Shown here: one piece after another, positions 48,811-63,200 of the stretch | Layout of the letters: each line of letters opens with the position of its first letter | Position numbering within the stretch: the stretch's first letter is position 1 | From: Diplolepis rosae | Lineage: Eukaryota; Arthropoda; Insecta; Hymenoptera; Diplolepididae | Direction: 5' to 3' | Assembly: GCA_030998225.1 (NCBI GenBank) | Contig: JAPYXD010000746.1 | Span: 434,001-498,000 of the forward strand | Length of the DNA stretch: 64,000 nt | Program-made: the position numbers and the translations under genes | The notes under the pieces: model-generated | Database searches by the model: none | Told to the model about the DNA's origin: nothing | The model's input: only the letters and a program-made list of their open reading frames with translations

Positions 48811-51538
48811 CTTTATTCAGAGTTCGGAAATCTCGCGTATTAGTTGGCTACTTATAAAAATTCTTATACTCCTAAGAACTCGCGCATTACTTGGCCACCT
48901 TACTTTAAGTCAGAGTTCGGAAATCTCGCGTAATAGTTGGCCACGTTACTTTAACTCAGAGTTCGGAAATCTCGCGTATTAGTTGGCCACTTTATAACAA
49001 TTCTTATACTCCTAAGAATTCGTGCATTACTTTGCCACCTTATTTAAAGTCAGAGTCCGGTAATCTCGGGTATTACTTGGCCACTTTATAGCAATTCTTA
49101 TACTCCTAACAATTCGCGCATTACTTGGCCACCTTATTTAAATTCAGAGTCCGGAAATCTCGCGCATTACTTGGCCACTCTTTTTAGGACAGGCTTCGTC
49201 TAACTCGCGCATTACGAGGCCACATATGTACTTATATCAGTCATGAGGTCCATTGAACTCGCGCATTACTTGGCCACCTTACTTTAAGTCAGAGTCCGGA
49301 AATCTCGCGTATTACTTGGCCACTTTAGAAAAATTCTTAAAATCCTAAGAACTCGCGCATTACTTGGCCACCTTACTTTAACTCAGAGTTCGGAAATCTC
49401 GCGTATTAGTTGGCCACTTTATAACAATTCTTATACTCCTAAGAATTCGTGCATTACTTTGCCACCTTATTTAAAGTCAGAGTCCGGTAATCTCGGGTAT
49501 TACTTGGCCACTTTATAGCAATTCTTATACTCCTAAGAATTCGCGCATTACTTGGCCACCTTATTTAAATTCAGAGTCCGGAAATCTCGCGCATTACTTG
49601 GCCACTCTTTTCAGGACAGCCTTCGTCTAACTCGCGCATTACGAGGCGACATATGTATTTATATCAGTCATGAGGTCCATTGAACTCGCGCATTACTTGG
49701 CCACCTTACTTTAACTCCGAGTCCGGAACTCTCGCGTATTACTTGGCCACTTTAGAAAAATTCTTATACTCCTATGAGTTCGCGTATTACTTGGCCACCT
49801 TACTTAAAGTCAGAGTACGGAAATCTCGCGCATTACTTGGCTACTTATAAAAATTCTTATACTCCTAAGAACTCGCGCATTACTTGGCCACCTTACTTAA
49901 AGTCAGAGTACGGAAATCTCGCGCATTACTTGGCTACTTATAAAAATACTTATACTCCTATGAATTCGCTTATTACTTGGCCATCTTACTTAAAGTCAGA
50001 TTACGGAAATCTCGCGCATTGCTTGGCCACCTTACTTAAGATCAGAGTCCGGTAATGTCGGGTATTACTTGGCCACTTTATAGCAATTCTTATACTCCTA
50101 AGAATTCGCGCATTACTTGGCCACTCTTTTCAAGACAGACTTCGTTTAACTCGCGTATTACTTGGCCACTTATGTATTTATATCAGTCATGAGGTACATT
50201 GAACTCGCGTATTACTTGGCTACTTATAAAAATTCTTATACTCCTAAGAATTCGCGCATTACTTGGCCACTATTTTCAAGACATACTTCGCTTAACTCGC
50301 GCATTACTTGGCTACTTATAGAAATTCTTATACTCCTAAGAACTCGCTCATTACTTGGCCACTTTACTTAAAGTCAGAGTACGGAAATCTCGCGCATTAC
50401 TTGGCCACTCTTTTCAGGACAGGCTTCGTCTAACTCGCGTATTACGAGGCCACTTATGTATTTATATCAGTCATGAGGTCCATTGAACTCTCGCATTACT
50501 TGGCCACCTTACTTTAAGTCAGAGTCTGGAAATCTCGCGTATTACTTGGCCACTTTAGAAAAATTCTTAAAATCCTAAGAACTCGCGCATTACTTGGCCA
50601 CGTTACTTTAACTCAGAGTTCGGAAATCTCGCGTATTAGTTGGCCACTTTATAACAATTCTTATACTCCTAAGAATTCGTGCATTACTTGGCCACCTTAC
50701 TTTAAGTCAGAGTTTGGAAATCTCGCGTATTAGTTGGCACTTTATAACAATTCTCTTACTCCTAAGAATTCGCGCATTACTTGGCCACGATTTTCAAGAC
50801 ATACTTCGCTTAACTCGCGTATTACTTGGCTACTTATAAAAATTCTTATACTCCTAAGAACTCGCGCATTACTTGGCCACCTTACTTAAAGTCAGAGTAC
50901 GGAAATCTCGCGCATTACTTGGCTACTTTAGAAAAATTCTTATACTCCTATGAATTCGCTTATTACTTGGCCATCTTACTTAAAGTCAGAATACGGAAAT
51001 CTCGCGCATTGCTTGGCCACTTTACTTAAGGTCAGAGTCCAGTAATCTCGGGTATTACTTGGCCACTTTAGAAAAATTCTTATACTCCTAAGAATTCGCG
51101 CATTACTTGGCCACCTTACTTAAAGTCAGAGTCCGGAAATCTCGCGCATTATTTGGCCACTGTTTTCAGGACAGGCTTCGTCTAACTCGCGTATTACTTG
51201 GCTACTTATAAAAATTCTTATAATCCTAAGAACTCGCGCATTACTTGGCCACCTTATTTTAAGTCAGAGCCCGGAAATCTCGCGTATTACTTGGCCACTT
51301 TATAACAATTCTTATACTCCTACTAATTCCCGCATTAATTTGCCACCTTATTTAAAGTCAGTGTCCGGAAATCTCGCGTATTACTTGGCCACTTTATAAA
51401 AATTCTTATAATCCTATGAATTCGCGAATTACTTTGCCACCTTAATTAAAGTCAGAGTCCGGAAATCTCGCGTATTAGTTGGCCACTTTATAACAATTCT
51501 TATACTCCTAAGAACTCGCGCATTACTTGGCCACCTTA
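48811..51538 (+). repeat. Gamma unit 1 (2,728 bp)
   Basis: It starts at an S45 landmark (CTTACTTTATTCAG) that recurs at 51539. It mixes beta-type monomers (TGTACTTATATC D2 at about 49227, CTCGGGTATT boxes) with alpha centre monomers (D at 50162). It matches unit 2 at +2728 up to about 50165, and at +2582 from about 50390. One L monomer lacks a base in GGCAC (about 50739). The 3' part (51270-51446) is unusually mutated. Confidence 0.8.
51270..51446 (+). repeat. Mutated 3' part of gamma unit 1
   Basis: Changes include AGAGCCCGG, TACTAATTCCCGCATTAAT, GTCAGTGTCCGG, GCGAATTAC and CTTAATTAAAG. The equivalent region of gamma unit 2 (53850 on) is normal and goes on to the alpha tail, so this is close to the end of the shared gamma homology. 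Confidence 0.55.
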
Positions 51539-53960
51539 CTTTATTCAGAGTTCGGAAATCTCGCGTATTAGTTGGCTACTTATAAAAATTCTTATACTCC
51601 TAAGAACTCGCGCATTACTTGGCCACCTTACTTTAAGTCAGAGTTCGGAAATCTCGCGTAATAGTTGGCCACGTTACTTTAACTCAGAGTTCGGAAATCT
51701 CGCGTATTAGTTGGCCACTTTATAACAATTCTTATACTCCTAAGAATTCGTGCATTACTTTGACACCTTATTTAAAGTCAGAGTCCGGTAATCTCGGGTA
51801 TTACTTGGCCACTTTATAGCAATTCTTATACTCCTAACAATTCGCGCATTACTTGGCCACCTTATTTAAATTCAGAGTCCGGAAATCTCGCGCATTACTT
51901 GGCCACTCTTTTTAGGACAGGCTTCGTCTAACTCGCGCATTACGAGGCCACATATGTACTTATATCAGTCATGAGGTCCATTGAACTCGCGCATTACTTG
52001 GCCACCTTACTTTAAGTCAGAGTCCGGAAATCTCGCGTATTACTTGGCCACTTTAGAAAAATTCTTAAAATCCTAAGAACTCGCGCATTACTTGGCCACC
52101 TTACTTTAACTCAGAGTTCGGAAATCTCGCGTATTAGTTGGCCACTTTATAACAATTCTTATACTCCTAAGAATTCGTGCATTACTTTGCCACCTTATTT
52201 AAAGTCAGAGTCCGGTAATCTCGGGTATTACTTGGCCACTTTATAGCAATTCTTATACTCCTAAGAATTCGCGCATTACTTGGCCACCTTATTTAAATTC
52301 AGAGTCCGGAAATCTCGCGCATTACTTGGCCACTCTTTTCAGGACAGCCTTCGTCTAACTCGCGCATTACGAGGCGACATATGTATTTATATCAGTCATG
52401 AGGTCCATTGAACTCGCGCATTACTTGGCCACCTTACTTTAAGTAAGAGTCCGGAAATCTCGCGTATTACTTGGCCACTTTAGAAAAATTCTTATACTCC
52501 TATGAGTTCGCGTATTACTTGGCCACCTTACTTAAAGTCAGAGTACGGAAATCTCGCGCATTACTTGGCTACTTATAAAAATTGTTATACTACTAAGAAC
52601 TCGCGCATTACTTGGCCACCTTACTTAAAGTCAGAGTGAGGAAATCTCGCGCATTACTTGGCTACTTTAGAAAAATTCTTATACTCCTATGAATTCGCTT
52701 ATTACTTGGCCATCTTACTTAAAGTCAGATTACGGAAATCTCGCGCATTGCTTGGCCACCTTACTTAAGATCAGAGTCCGGTAATGTCGGGTATTAGTTG
52801 GCCACTTTATAACAATTCTTATACTCCTAAGAATTCGCGCATTACTTGGCCACTCTTTTCAAGACAGACTTCGTTTAACTCGCGTATTACTTGGCCACTT
52901 TATAAAAATTCTTATACTCCTAAGAATTCGCGCATTACTTGGCCACCTTATTTAAAGTCAGAGTCCGGAAATCTCGCGTATTACTTGGCCACTCTTTTCT
53001 GAACAGGGTTTGTCTAACTCGCGTACGAGGCCACATATGTATTTATATCAGTTATGAGGTCCATTGAACTCTCGCATTACTTGGCCACCTTACTTTAAGT
53101 CAGAGTCTGGAAATCTCGAGTATTACTTGGCCACTTTAGAAAAATTCTTAAAATCCTAAGAACTCGCGCATTACTTGGCCACCTTACTTTAAGTCAGAGT
53201 CCGGAAATCTCGCGTATTAGTTGTCCACTTTATAACAATTCTTATACTCCTAAGAACTCGCGCATTACTTGGCCACCTTATTTTAAGTCAGAGTTTGGAA
53301 ATCTCGCGTATTAGTTGGCCACTTTATAACAATTCTCTTACTCCTAAGAATTCGCGCATTACTTGGCCACGATTTTCAAGACATACTTCGCTTAACTCGC
53401 GTATTACTTGGCTACTTATAAAAATTCTTATACTCCTAAGAACTCGCGCATTACTTGGCCACCTTACTTAAAGTCAGAGTACGGAAATCTCGCGCATTAC
53501 TTGGCTACTTTAGAAAAATTCTTATACTCCTATGAATTCGCTTATTACTTGGCCATCTTACTTAAAGTCAGAATACGGAAATCTCGCGCATTGCTTGGCC
53601 ACTTTACTTAAGGTCAGAGTCCGGTAATCTCGGGTATTACTTGGCCACTTTGTAGCAATTATTATACTCCTAAGAAATCGCGCATTACTTGGCCACCTTA
53701 CTTAAAGTCAGAGTCCGGAAATCTCGCGCATTATTTGGCCACTGTTTTCAGGACAGGCTTCGTCTAACTCGCGTATTACTTGGCTACTTATAAAAATTCT
53801 TATAATCCTAAGAACTCGCGCATTACTTGGCCACCTTATTTTAAGTCAGAGTTCGGAAATCTCGCGTATTAGTTGGCCACTTTATAACAATTCTTATACT
53901 CCTAAGAATTCGTGCATTACTTTGCCACCTTATTTAAAGTCAGTTTCCGGAAATCTCGCG
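51539..53960 (+). repeat. Gamma unit 2 (shortened)
   Basis: It repeats gamma unit 1 but lacks 146 bp around 52895. That equals one F-D-L' module (45+54+47). The seam just downstream (53000-53030) has several substitutions and a box shortened by three bases to CTCGCGTACGAGG. The match with unit 1 continues to about 53840, where unit 1 shows the mutated patch and unit 2 the normal form. Confidence 0.78.
53000..53030 (+). repeat. Mutated, shortened F monomer and box in gamma unit 2
   Basis: It reads TCTGAACAGGGTTTGTC and then a box of 17 bp (CTCGCGTACGAGG…) missing three bases. It lies about 100 bp downstream of the point where 146 bp has been lost relative to gamma unit 1. In-box deletions are rare in this array. 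Confidence 0.6.
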
Positions 53961-55180
53961 TATTACTTGGACACTTTAGAAAAATTCTTATACTCCTATG
54001 AATTCGCGTATTACTTGGCCACTTTACTTAAAGTCAGAGTACGGAAATCTCGCGCATTACTTGGCTACTTATAAAAATTCTCTTACTCCTAAGAATTCGC
54101 GCATTACTTGGTCACTCTTTTCAAGACAGACTTCGTTTAACTCGCGTATTACTTGGCCACTTATTTATTTATATCAGTCATGAGGTACATTGTACTCGCG
54201 TATTACTTGGCCACTTATTTATTTATATCAGTCATGAGGTACATTGAACTCGCGTATTACTTGGCTACTTATAAAAATTCTTATACTCCTAAGAATTCGC
54301 GCATTACTTGGCCACTATTTTCAAGACATACTTCGCTTAACTTGCGTATTACTTGGCTACTTATAAAAATTCTTATACTCCTAAGAACTCGCGCATTACT
54401 TGGCCACCTTACTTTAACTCAGAGTTCGGAAATCTCGCGTATTAGTTGGCCACTTTATAACAATTCTTATACTCGTAAGAATTCGTGCATTACTTGGCCA
54501 CCTTACTTTAACTCAGATTCCGGAAATCTCGCGTATTACTTGGCCACTTTATAAAAATTCTTACACTCCTAAGAATTCGCGCATTACTTGGCCACCTTAC
54601 TTAAATTCAGAGTACGGAAATCTCGCGCATTACTTGGCCACTTTATAAAAATTCTTAAACTCCTAAGAATTCGCGCATTACTTGGCCACCTTACTGTATG
54701 TCAGAGTGCGGAAATCTCGCGCATTACTTGGCTACTTATAAAAATTCTTATATTCCTAAGTATTCGCGGATTACTTGGCCACTATTTTCAAGACATACTT
54801 CGCATAACTCGCGTATTACTTGGATACTTATAAAAATTCTTATACTCGTAAGAACTCGCGCATTACTTGGCCACCTTACTTAAAGTCAGAGTACGGAAAT
54901 CTCGCGTATTAGATGGCCACTTTATAACAATTCTTATACTCCTAAGAATTCGTGCATTACTTGGCCACCTTATTTAAAGTCAGATTCCGGAAATCTCGCG
55001 TATTACTTGGCCACTTTAGAAAAATTCTTATACTCCTATGAATTCGCTTATTACTTGGCCATCTTACTTAAAGTCAGAATACGGAAATCTCGCGCATTGC
55101 TTGGCCACCTTACTTAAGGTCAGAGTCCGGTAATCTCGGGTACTACTTGGCCACTTTATAGCAATTCTTACACTCCTCAG
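53961..55180 (+). repeat. Alpha tail fragment
   Basis: This matches the late alpha module of copy 1 at about +49785 (4213/53998, 4376/54161), including the D-D doublet, the GGATAC-TTATAAAAATTC junction (about 54820) and the CTCGTAAGAAC variant (about 54846). An L monomer near 54650 has TTAAACTCC and an S monomer near 54690 reads CTTACTGTATGTC, both local changes. It is inserted between gamma unit 2 and beta block 3. Confidence 0.78.
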
Positions 55181-58100
55181 ATCTCGCGCATTACTTGGCC
55201 ACCTTACATTAAGTCAGAGTTCGGAAATCTCGCGTATTAGTTGGCCACTTTATAACAATTCTTATACTCCTAAGAATTCGTGCATTACTTTGCCACCTTA
55301 TTTAAAGTCAGAGTCCGGTAATCTCGCGAATTAGATGGCCACTTTATAACAATTCTTATACTCCTAAGAATTCGCGCATTACTTGGCCACCTTATTTAAA
55401 TTCAGAGTCCGGAAATCTCGCGCATTACTTGGCCACTCTTTTCAGGACAGCCTTCGTCTAACTCGCGCATTACGAGGCGACATATGTATTTATATCAGTC
55501 ATGAGGTCCATTGAACTCGCGCTTTACTTGGCCACCTTACTTTAAGTAAGAGTCCGGAAATCTCGCGTATTACTTGGCCACTTTAGAAAAATTCTTAAAA
55601 TCCTAAGAACTCGCGCATTACTTGGCCACGTTACTTTAACTCAGAGTTCGGAAATCTCGCGTAATAGTTGGCCACTTTATAACAATTCTTATACTCCTAA
55701 GAACTCGCGCATTACTTGGCCACCTTACTTTATTCAGAGTTCGGAAATCTCGCGTATTAGTTGGCTACTTATAAAAATTCTTATACTCCTAAGAACTCGC
55801 GCATTACTTGGCCACCTTACTTTAAGTCAGAGTTCGGAAATCTCGCGTAATAGTTGGCCACGTTACTTTAACTCAGAGTTCGGAAATCTCGCGTATTAGT
55901 TGGCCACTTTATAACAATTCTTATACTCCTAAGAATTCGTGCATTACTTTGCCACCTTATTTAAAGTCAGAGTCCGGTAATCTCGGGTATTACTTGGCCA
56001 CTTTATAGCAATTCTTATACTCCTAAGAATTCGCGCATTAGTTGTCCACCTTATTTAAATTCAGAGTCCGGAAATCTCGCGCATTACTTGGCCACTCTTT
56101 TTAGGACAGGCTTCGTCTAACTCGCGCATTACGAGGCCACATATGTACTTATATCAGTCATGAGGTCCATTGAACTCGCGCATTACTTGGCCACCTTACT
56201 TTAAGTCAGAGTCCGGAAATCTCGCGTATTACTTGGCCACTTTAGAAAAATTCTTAAAATCCTAAGAACTCGCGCATTACTTGGCCACCTTACTTTAACT
56301 CAGAGTTCGGAAATCTCGCGTATTAGTTGGCCACTTTATAACAATTCTTATACTCCTAAGAATTCGTGCATTACTTTGCCACCTTATTTAAAGTCAGAGT
56401 CCGGTAATCTCGCGTATTAGATGGCCACTTTATAACAATTCTTATACTCCTAAGAATTCGCGCATTACTTGGCCACCTTATTTAAATTCAGAGTCCGGAA
56501 ATCTCGCGCATTACTTGGCCACTCTTTTCAGGACAGCCTTCGTCTAACTCGCGCATTACGAGGCGACATATGTATTTATATCAGTCATGAGGTCCATTGA
56601 ACTCGCGCTTTACTTGGCCACCTTACTTTAAGTAAGAGTCCGGAAATCTCGCGTATTACTTGGCCACTTTAGAAAAATTCTTAAAATCCTAAGAACTCGC
56701 GCATTACTTGGCCACGTTACTTTAACTCAGAGTTCGGAAATCTCGCGTAATAGTTGGCCACTTTATAACAATTCTTATACTCCTAAGAACTCGCGCATTA
56801 CTTGGCCACCTTACTTTATTCAGAGTTCGGAAATCTCGCGTATTAGTTGGCCACTTTATAACAATTCTTATACTCCTAAGAATTCGTGCATTACTTTGCC
56901 ACCTTATTTAAAGTCAGAGTCCGGTAATCTCGGGTATTACTTGGCCACTTTATAGCAATTCTTATACTCCTAAGAATTCGCGCATTACTTGGCCACCTTA
57001 TTTAAATTCACAGACCGGAAATCTCGCGCATTACTTGGCCACTCTTTTTAGGACAGGCTTCGTCTAACTCGCGCATTACGAGGCCACATATGTACTTATA
57101 TCAGTCATGAGGTCCATTGAACTCGCGCATTACTTGGCCACCTTACTTTAAGTCAGAGTCCGGAAATCTCGCGTATTACTTGGCCACTTTAGAAAAATTC
57201 TTAAAATCCTAAGAACTCGTGCATTACTTGGCCACCTTACTTTAACTCAGAGTTCGGAAATCTCGCGTATTAGTTGGCCACTTTATAACAATTCTTATAC
57301 TCCTAAGAATTCGTGCATTACTTTGCCACCTTATTTAAAGTCAGAGTCCGGTAATCTCGGGTATTACTTGGCCACTTTATAGCAATTCTTATACTCCTAA
57401 GAATTCGCGCATTACTTGGCCACCTTATTTAAATTCAGAGTCCGGAAATCTCGCGCATTACTTGGCCACTCTTTTCAGGACAGCCTTCGTCTAACTCGCG
57501 CATTACGAGGCGACATATGTATTTATATCAGTCATGAGGTCCATTGAACTCGCGCATTACTTGGCCACCTTACTTTAAGTAAGAGTCCGGAAATCTCACG
57601 TATTACTTGGCCACTTTAGAAAAATTCTTATACTCCTATGAATTCGCGTATTACTTGGCCACTTTACTTAAAGTCAGAGTACGGAAATCTCGCGCATTAC
57701 TTGGCTACTTATAAAAATTCTTATACTCCTAAGAACTCGCGCATTACTTGGCCACTCTTTTCAAGACAGACTTCGTTTAACTCGCGTATTACGAGGCCCC
57801 TTATGTATTTATGTCAGTCATGAGGTACATTGAACTCGCGTATTACTTGGCTACTTATAAAAATTCTTATACTCCTAAGAATTCGCGCATTACTTGGCCA
57901 CTATTTTCAAGACATACTTCGCTTAACTCGCGTATTACTTGGCTACTTATAAAAATTCTTATACTCCTAAGAACTCGCGCATTACTTGGCCACTATTTTC
58001 AAAACATACTTCGCTTAACTCGCGTATTACTTGGCTACTTATAAAAATTCTTATACTCCTAAGAATTCGCGCATTACTTGGCCACCTTACTTTAAGTCAG

Positions 58101-60213
58101 AGTACGGAAATCTCGCGCATTGCTTGGCCACCTTACTTAAGGTCAGAGTCCGGTAATCTCGGGTACTACTTGGCCACTTTATAGCAATTCTTATACTCCT
58201 AAGAACTCGCGCATTACTTGGCCACCTTACTTTAACTCAGAGTTCGGAAATCTCGCGTATTAGTTGGCCACTTTATAACAATACTTATACTCCTAAGAAT
58301 TCGTGCATTACTTTGCCACCTTATTTAAAGTCAGAGTCCGGTAATCTCGGGTATTACTTGGCCACTTTATATAAATTCTTACACTCCTAAGAATTCGCGC
58401 ATTACTTGGCCACCTTATTTAAATTCAGAGTCCGGAAATCTCGCGCATTACTTGGCCACTCTTTTCAGGACAGCCTTCGTCTAACTCGCGCATTACGAGG
58501 CGACATATGTATTTATATCAGTCATGAGGTCCATTGAACTCGCGCTTTAGTTGGCCTCTGTACTTTAAGTAAGAGTCCGGAAATCTCGCGTATTACTTGG
58601 CAACTTTAGAAAAATTCTTAAAATCCTAAGAACTCGCGCATTACTTGGCCACGTTACTTTAATTCAGAGTTCGGAAATCTCGCGTAATAGTTGGCCACTT
58701 TATAACAATTCTTATACTCCTAAGAACTCGCGCATTACTTGGCCACCTTACTTTATTCAGAGTTCGGAAATCTCGCGTATTAGTTGGCTACTTATAAAAA
58801 TTCTTATACTCCTAAGAACTCGCGCATTACTTGGCCACCTTACTGTAAGTCAGAGTTCGGAAATCTCGCGTAATAGTTGGCCACGTTACTTTAACTCAGA
58901 GTTCGGAAATCTCACGTATTAGTTGGCCACTTTATAACAATTCTTATACTCCTAAGAATTCGTGCATTACTTTGCCACCTTATTTAAATTCAGAGTCCGG
59001 TAATCTCGGGTATTACTTGGCCACTTTATAGCAATTCTTATACTCCTAAGAATTCGCGCATTACTTGGCCACCTTATTTAAATTCAGAGTCCGGAAATCT
59101 CGCGCATTACTTGGCCACTCTTTTCAGGACAGGCTTCGTCTAACTCGCGCATTACGAGGCCACATATGTACTTATATCAGTCATGAGGTCCATTGAACTC
59201 GCGCATTACTTGGCCACTTTACTTTCAGTCAGAGTCCGGAAATCTCGCGTATTACTTGGCCACTTTAGAATAATTCTTAAAATCCTAAGAACTCGCGCAT
59301 TACTTGGCCACCTTACTTTAACTCAGAGTTCGGAAATCTCGCGTATTAGTTGGCCACTTTATAGCAATTCTTATACTCCTAAGAATTCGCGCATTACTTG
59401 GCCACCTTATTTAAATTCAGAGTCCGGAAATCTCGCGCATTACTTGGCCACTCTTTTCAGGACAGGCTTCGTCTAACTCGCGCATTACGAGGCCACATAT
59501 GTATTTATATCAGTCATGAGGTCCATTGAACTCTCGCATTACTTGGCCTCCTTACTTTAAGTCAGAGTCCGGAAATCTCGCGTATTACTTGGCCACTTAT
59601 TTATTTATATCAGTCATGAGGTACATTGAACTCGCGTATTACTTGGCTACTTATAAAAAATCTTATACTCCTAAGAATTCGCGCATTACTTGGCCACTAT
59701 TTTCAAGACATACTTCGCTTAACTCGCGTATTACTTGGCTACTTATAAAAATTCTTATACTCCTAAGAACTCGCGCATTACTTGGCCACCTTACTTTAAC
59801 TCAGAGTTCGGAAATCTCGCGTATTAGTTGGCCACTTTATAACAATTCTTATACTCCTAAGAACTCGCGCTTTACTTGGCCACCTTACTTTAAGTAAGAG
59901 TCCGGAAATCTCGCGCATTACTTGGCCACTCTTTTCTGGACAGGTTTCGTCTAACTCGCGCATTACGAGGCCACATATGTATTTATATCAGTCATGAGGT
60001 CCATTGAACTCGCGCATTACTTGGCCACCTTACTTTAAGTCAGAGTCCGGAAATCTCGCGTATTACTTGGCCACTTTAGAAAAATTCTTAAAATCCTAAG
60101 AACTCGCGCATTACTTGGCCACCTTACTTTAACTCAGAGTTCGGAAATCTCGCGTATTAGTTGGCTACTTATAAAAATTCTTATACTCCTAAGAACTCGC
60201 GCATTACTTGGCC
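55181..60213 (+). repeat. Beta block 3, repeated at about 0.95-1.1 kb
   Basis: F monomers with GACAGCCTTCG recur at about 55446, 56532, 57479 and 58469 (spacings 1086, 947, 990). TGTACTTATATC D2 monomers lie at about 56144, 57091 and 59167. The units are built mainly of S and L with CTCGGGTATT and CTTTGCC boxes, and few D monomers. An alpha centre fragment (57638-58044) interrupts the series. From 59526 the order drifts toward alpha, joining copy 8 at about 60214. Confidence 0.75.
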
Positions 60214-63200
60214 ACTCTTTTCAAGACAGACTTCGTTTAACTCGCGTATTACTTGGCCACTTATGTATTTATATCAGTCATGAGGTACATTGAACTCGCG
60301 TATTACTTGGCTACTTATAAAAATTCTAACACTACTAAGAATTCGCGCATTACTTGGCCACTATTTTCAAGACATACTTCGCTTAACTCGCGTATTACTT
60401 GGCTACTTATAAAAATTCTTATACTCCTAAGAACTCGCGCATTACTTGGCCACCTTACTTAAAGTCAGAGTACGGAAATCTCGCGTATTAGATGGCCACT
60501 TCATAACAATTCTTATACTCCTAAGAATTTGTGCATTACTTGGCCACCTTATTTAAAGTCAGATTCCGGAAATCTCGCGTATTACTTGGCCACTTTAGAA
60601 AAATTCTTATACTCCTATGAATTCGCTTATTACTTGGCCATCTTACTTAAAGTCAGATTACGGAAATCTCGCGCATTGCTTGGCCACCTTACTTAAGATC
60701 AGAGTCCGGTAATGTCGGGTATTACTTGGCCACTTTATAGCAATTCTTATACTCCTAAGAATTCGCGCATTACTTGGCCACTCTTTTCAAGACAGACTTC
60801 GTTTAACTCGCGTATTACTTGGCCACTTATGTATTTATATCTGTCATGAGGTACATTGAATTCGCGTATTACTTGGCTACTTATAAAAATTCTTATACTC
60901 CTAAGAATTCGCGCATTACTTCGCCACTATTTTCAAGACATACATCGCTTAACTCGCGTATTACTTGGCCACTTATGTATTTATATCAGTCATGAGGTAC
61001 ATTGAACTCGCGTATTACTTGGCTACTTATAAAAATTCTAACACTACTAAGAATTCGCGCATTACTTGGCCACTATTTTCAAGACATACTTCGCTTAACT
61101 CGCGTATTACTTGGCTACTTATAAAAATTCTTATACTCCTAAGAACTCGCGCATTACTTGGCCACCTTACTTAAAGTCAGAGTACGGAAATCTCGCGTAT
61201 TAGATGGCCACTTCATAACAATTCTTATACTCCTAAGAATTTGTGCATTACTTGGCCACCTTATTTAAAGTCAGATTCCGGAAATCTCGCGTATTACTTG
61301 GCCACTTTAGAAAAATTCTTATACTCCTATGAATTCGCTTATTACTTGGCCATCTTACTTAAAGTCAGATTACGGAAATCTCGCGCATTGCTTGGCCACC
61401 TTACTTAAGATCAGAGTCCGGTAATGTCGGGTATTAGTTGGCCACTTTATAGCAATACTTATACTCCTATGAATTCGCGCATTACTTGGCCACTCTTTTC
61501 AAGACAGACTTCGTTTAACTCGCGTATTACTTGGCCACTTATGTATTTATATCAGTCATGAGGTACATTGAATTCGCGTATTACTTGGCTACTTATAAAA
61601 ATTCTTATACTCCTAAGAATTCGCGCATTACTTCGCCACTATTTTCAAGACATACATCGCTTAACTCGCGTATTACTTGGCTACTTATAAAAATTCTTAT
61701 ACTCCTAAGAACTCGCGCATTACTTGGCCACCTTACTTAAAGTCAGAGTACGGAAATCTCGCGCATTACTTGGCCACTTTATAAAAATTCTTACACTCCT
61801 AAGAATTCGCGCATTACTTGGCCATCTTACTTAAAGTCAGAATACGGAAATCTCGCGCATTGCTTGGCCACCTTGCTTAAGGTCAGAGTCTGGTAATCTC
61901 GGGTATTGCTTGGCCACTTCATAGCAATTCTTATACTCCTAAGAATTCGCGCATTACTTGGCCACCTTACTTTAAGTCAGAGTTCGGAAATCTCGCGTAT
62001 TAGTTGGCCACTTTATAACAATTCTCTTACTCCTAAGAATTCGCGCATTACTTGGCCACGATTTTCAAGACATACTTCGCTTAACTCGCGTATTACTTGG
62101 CTACTTATAAAAATTCTTATACTCCTAAGAACTCGCGCATTACTTGGCCACCTTACTTAAAGTCAGAGTACGGAAATCTCGCGCATTACTTGGCTACTTT
62201 AGAAAAATTCTTATACTCCTATGAATTCGCTTATTACTTGGCCACCTTATTTAAATTCAGAGTCCGGAAATCTCGCGCATTACTTGGCCACTCTTTTCAG
62301 GACAGGCTTCGTCTAACTCGCGCATTACGAGGCCACATATGTATTTATATCAGTTATGAGGTCCATTGAACTCTCGCATTACTTGGCCACCTTACTTTAA
62401 GTCAGAGTCTGGAAATCTCGCGTATTACTTGGCCACTTTAGAAAAATTCTTATAATCCTAAGAACTCACGCATTACTTGGCCACGTTACTTTAACTCAGA
62501 GTTCGGAAATCTCGCGTATTAGTTGGCCACTTTATAACAATTCTTATACTCCTAAGAATTCGTGCATTACTTGGCCACTATTTTCAAGACATACTTCGCT
62601 TAACTCGCGTATTACTTGGCTACTTAGAAAAATTCTTACACTCCTAAGAACTCGCGCATTACTTGGCCACCTTACTTTAAGTCAGAGTTCGGAAATCTCG
62701 CGTATTAGTTGGCCACTTTGTAACAATTCTTATACTCCTAAGAATTCGTGCATTACTTGGCCACCTTATTTAAAGTCAGATTCCGGAAATCTCGCGTATT
62801 ACTTGGCCACTTTAGAAAAATTCTTACACTCCTAAGAACTCGCGCATTACTTGGCCACCTTACTTAAATTCAGAGTACGGAAATCTCGCGCATTACTTGG
62901 CTACTTTATAAAAATTCTTACACTCCTAAGAATTCGCGAAGTACTTGGCCACCTTACTTTAAGTCAGAGTACGGAAATCTCGCGCATTACTTGGCTACTT
63001 ATAAAAATTCTCTTACTCCTAAGAATTCGCGCATTACTTGGTCACTCTTTTCAAGACAGACTTCGTTTAACTCGCGTATTACTTGGCCACTTATTTATTT
63101 ATATCAGTCATGAGGTACATTGTACTCGCGTATTACTTGGCCACTTATTTATTTATATCAGTCATGAGGTACATTGAACTCGCGTATTACTTGGCTACTT

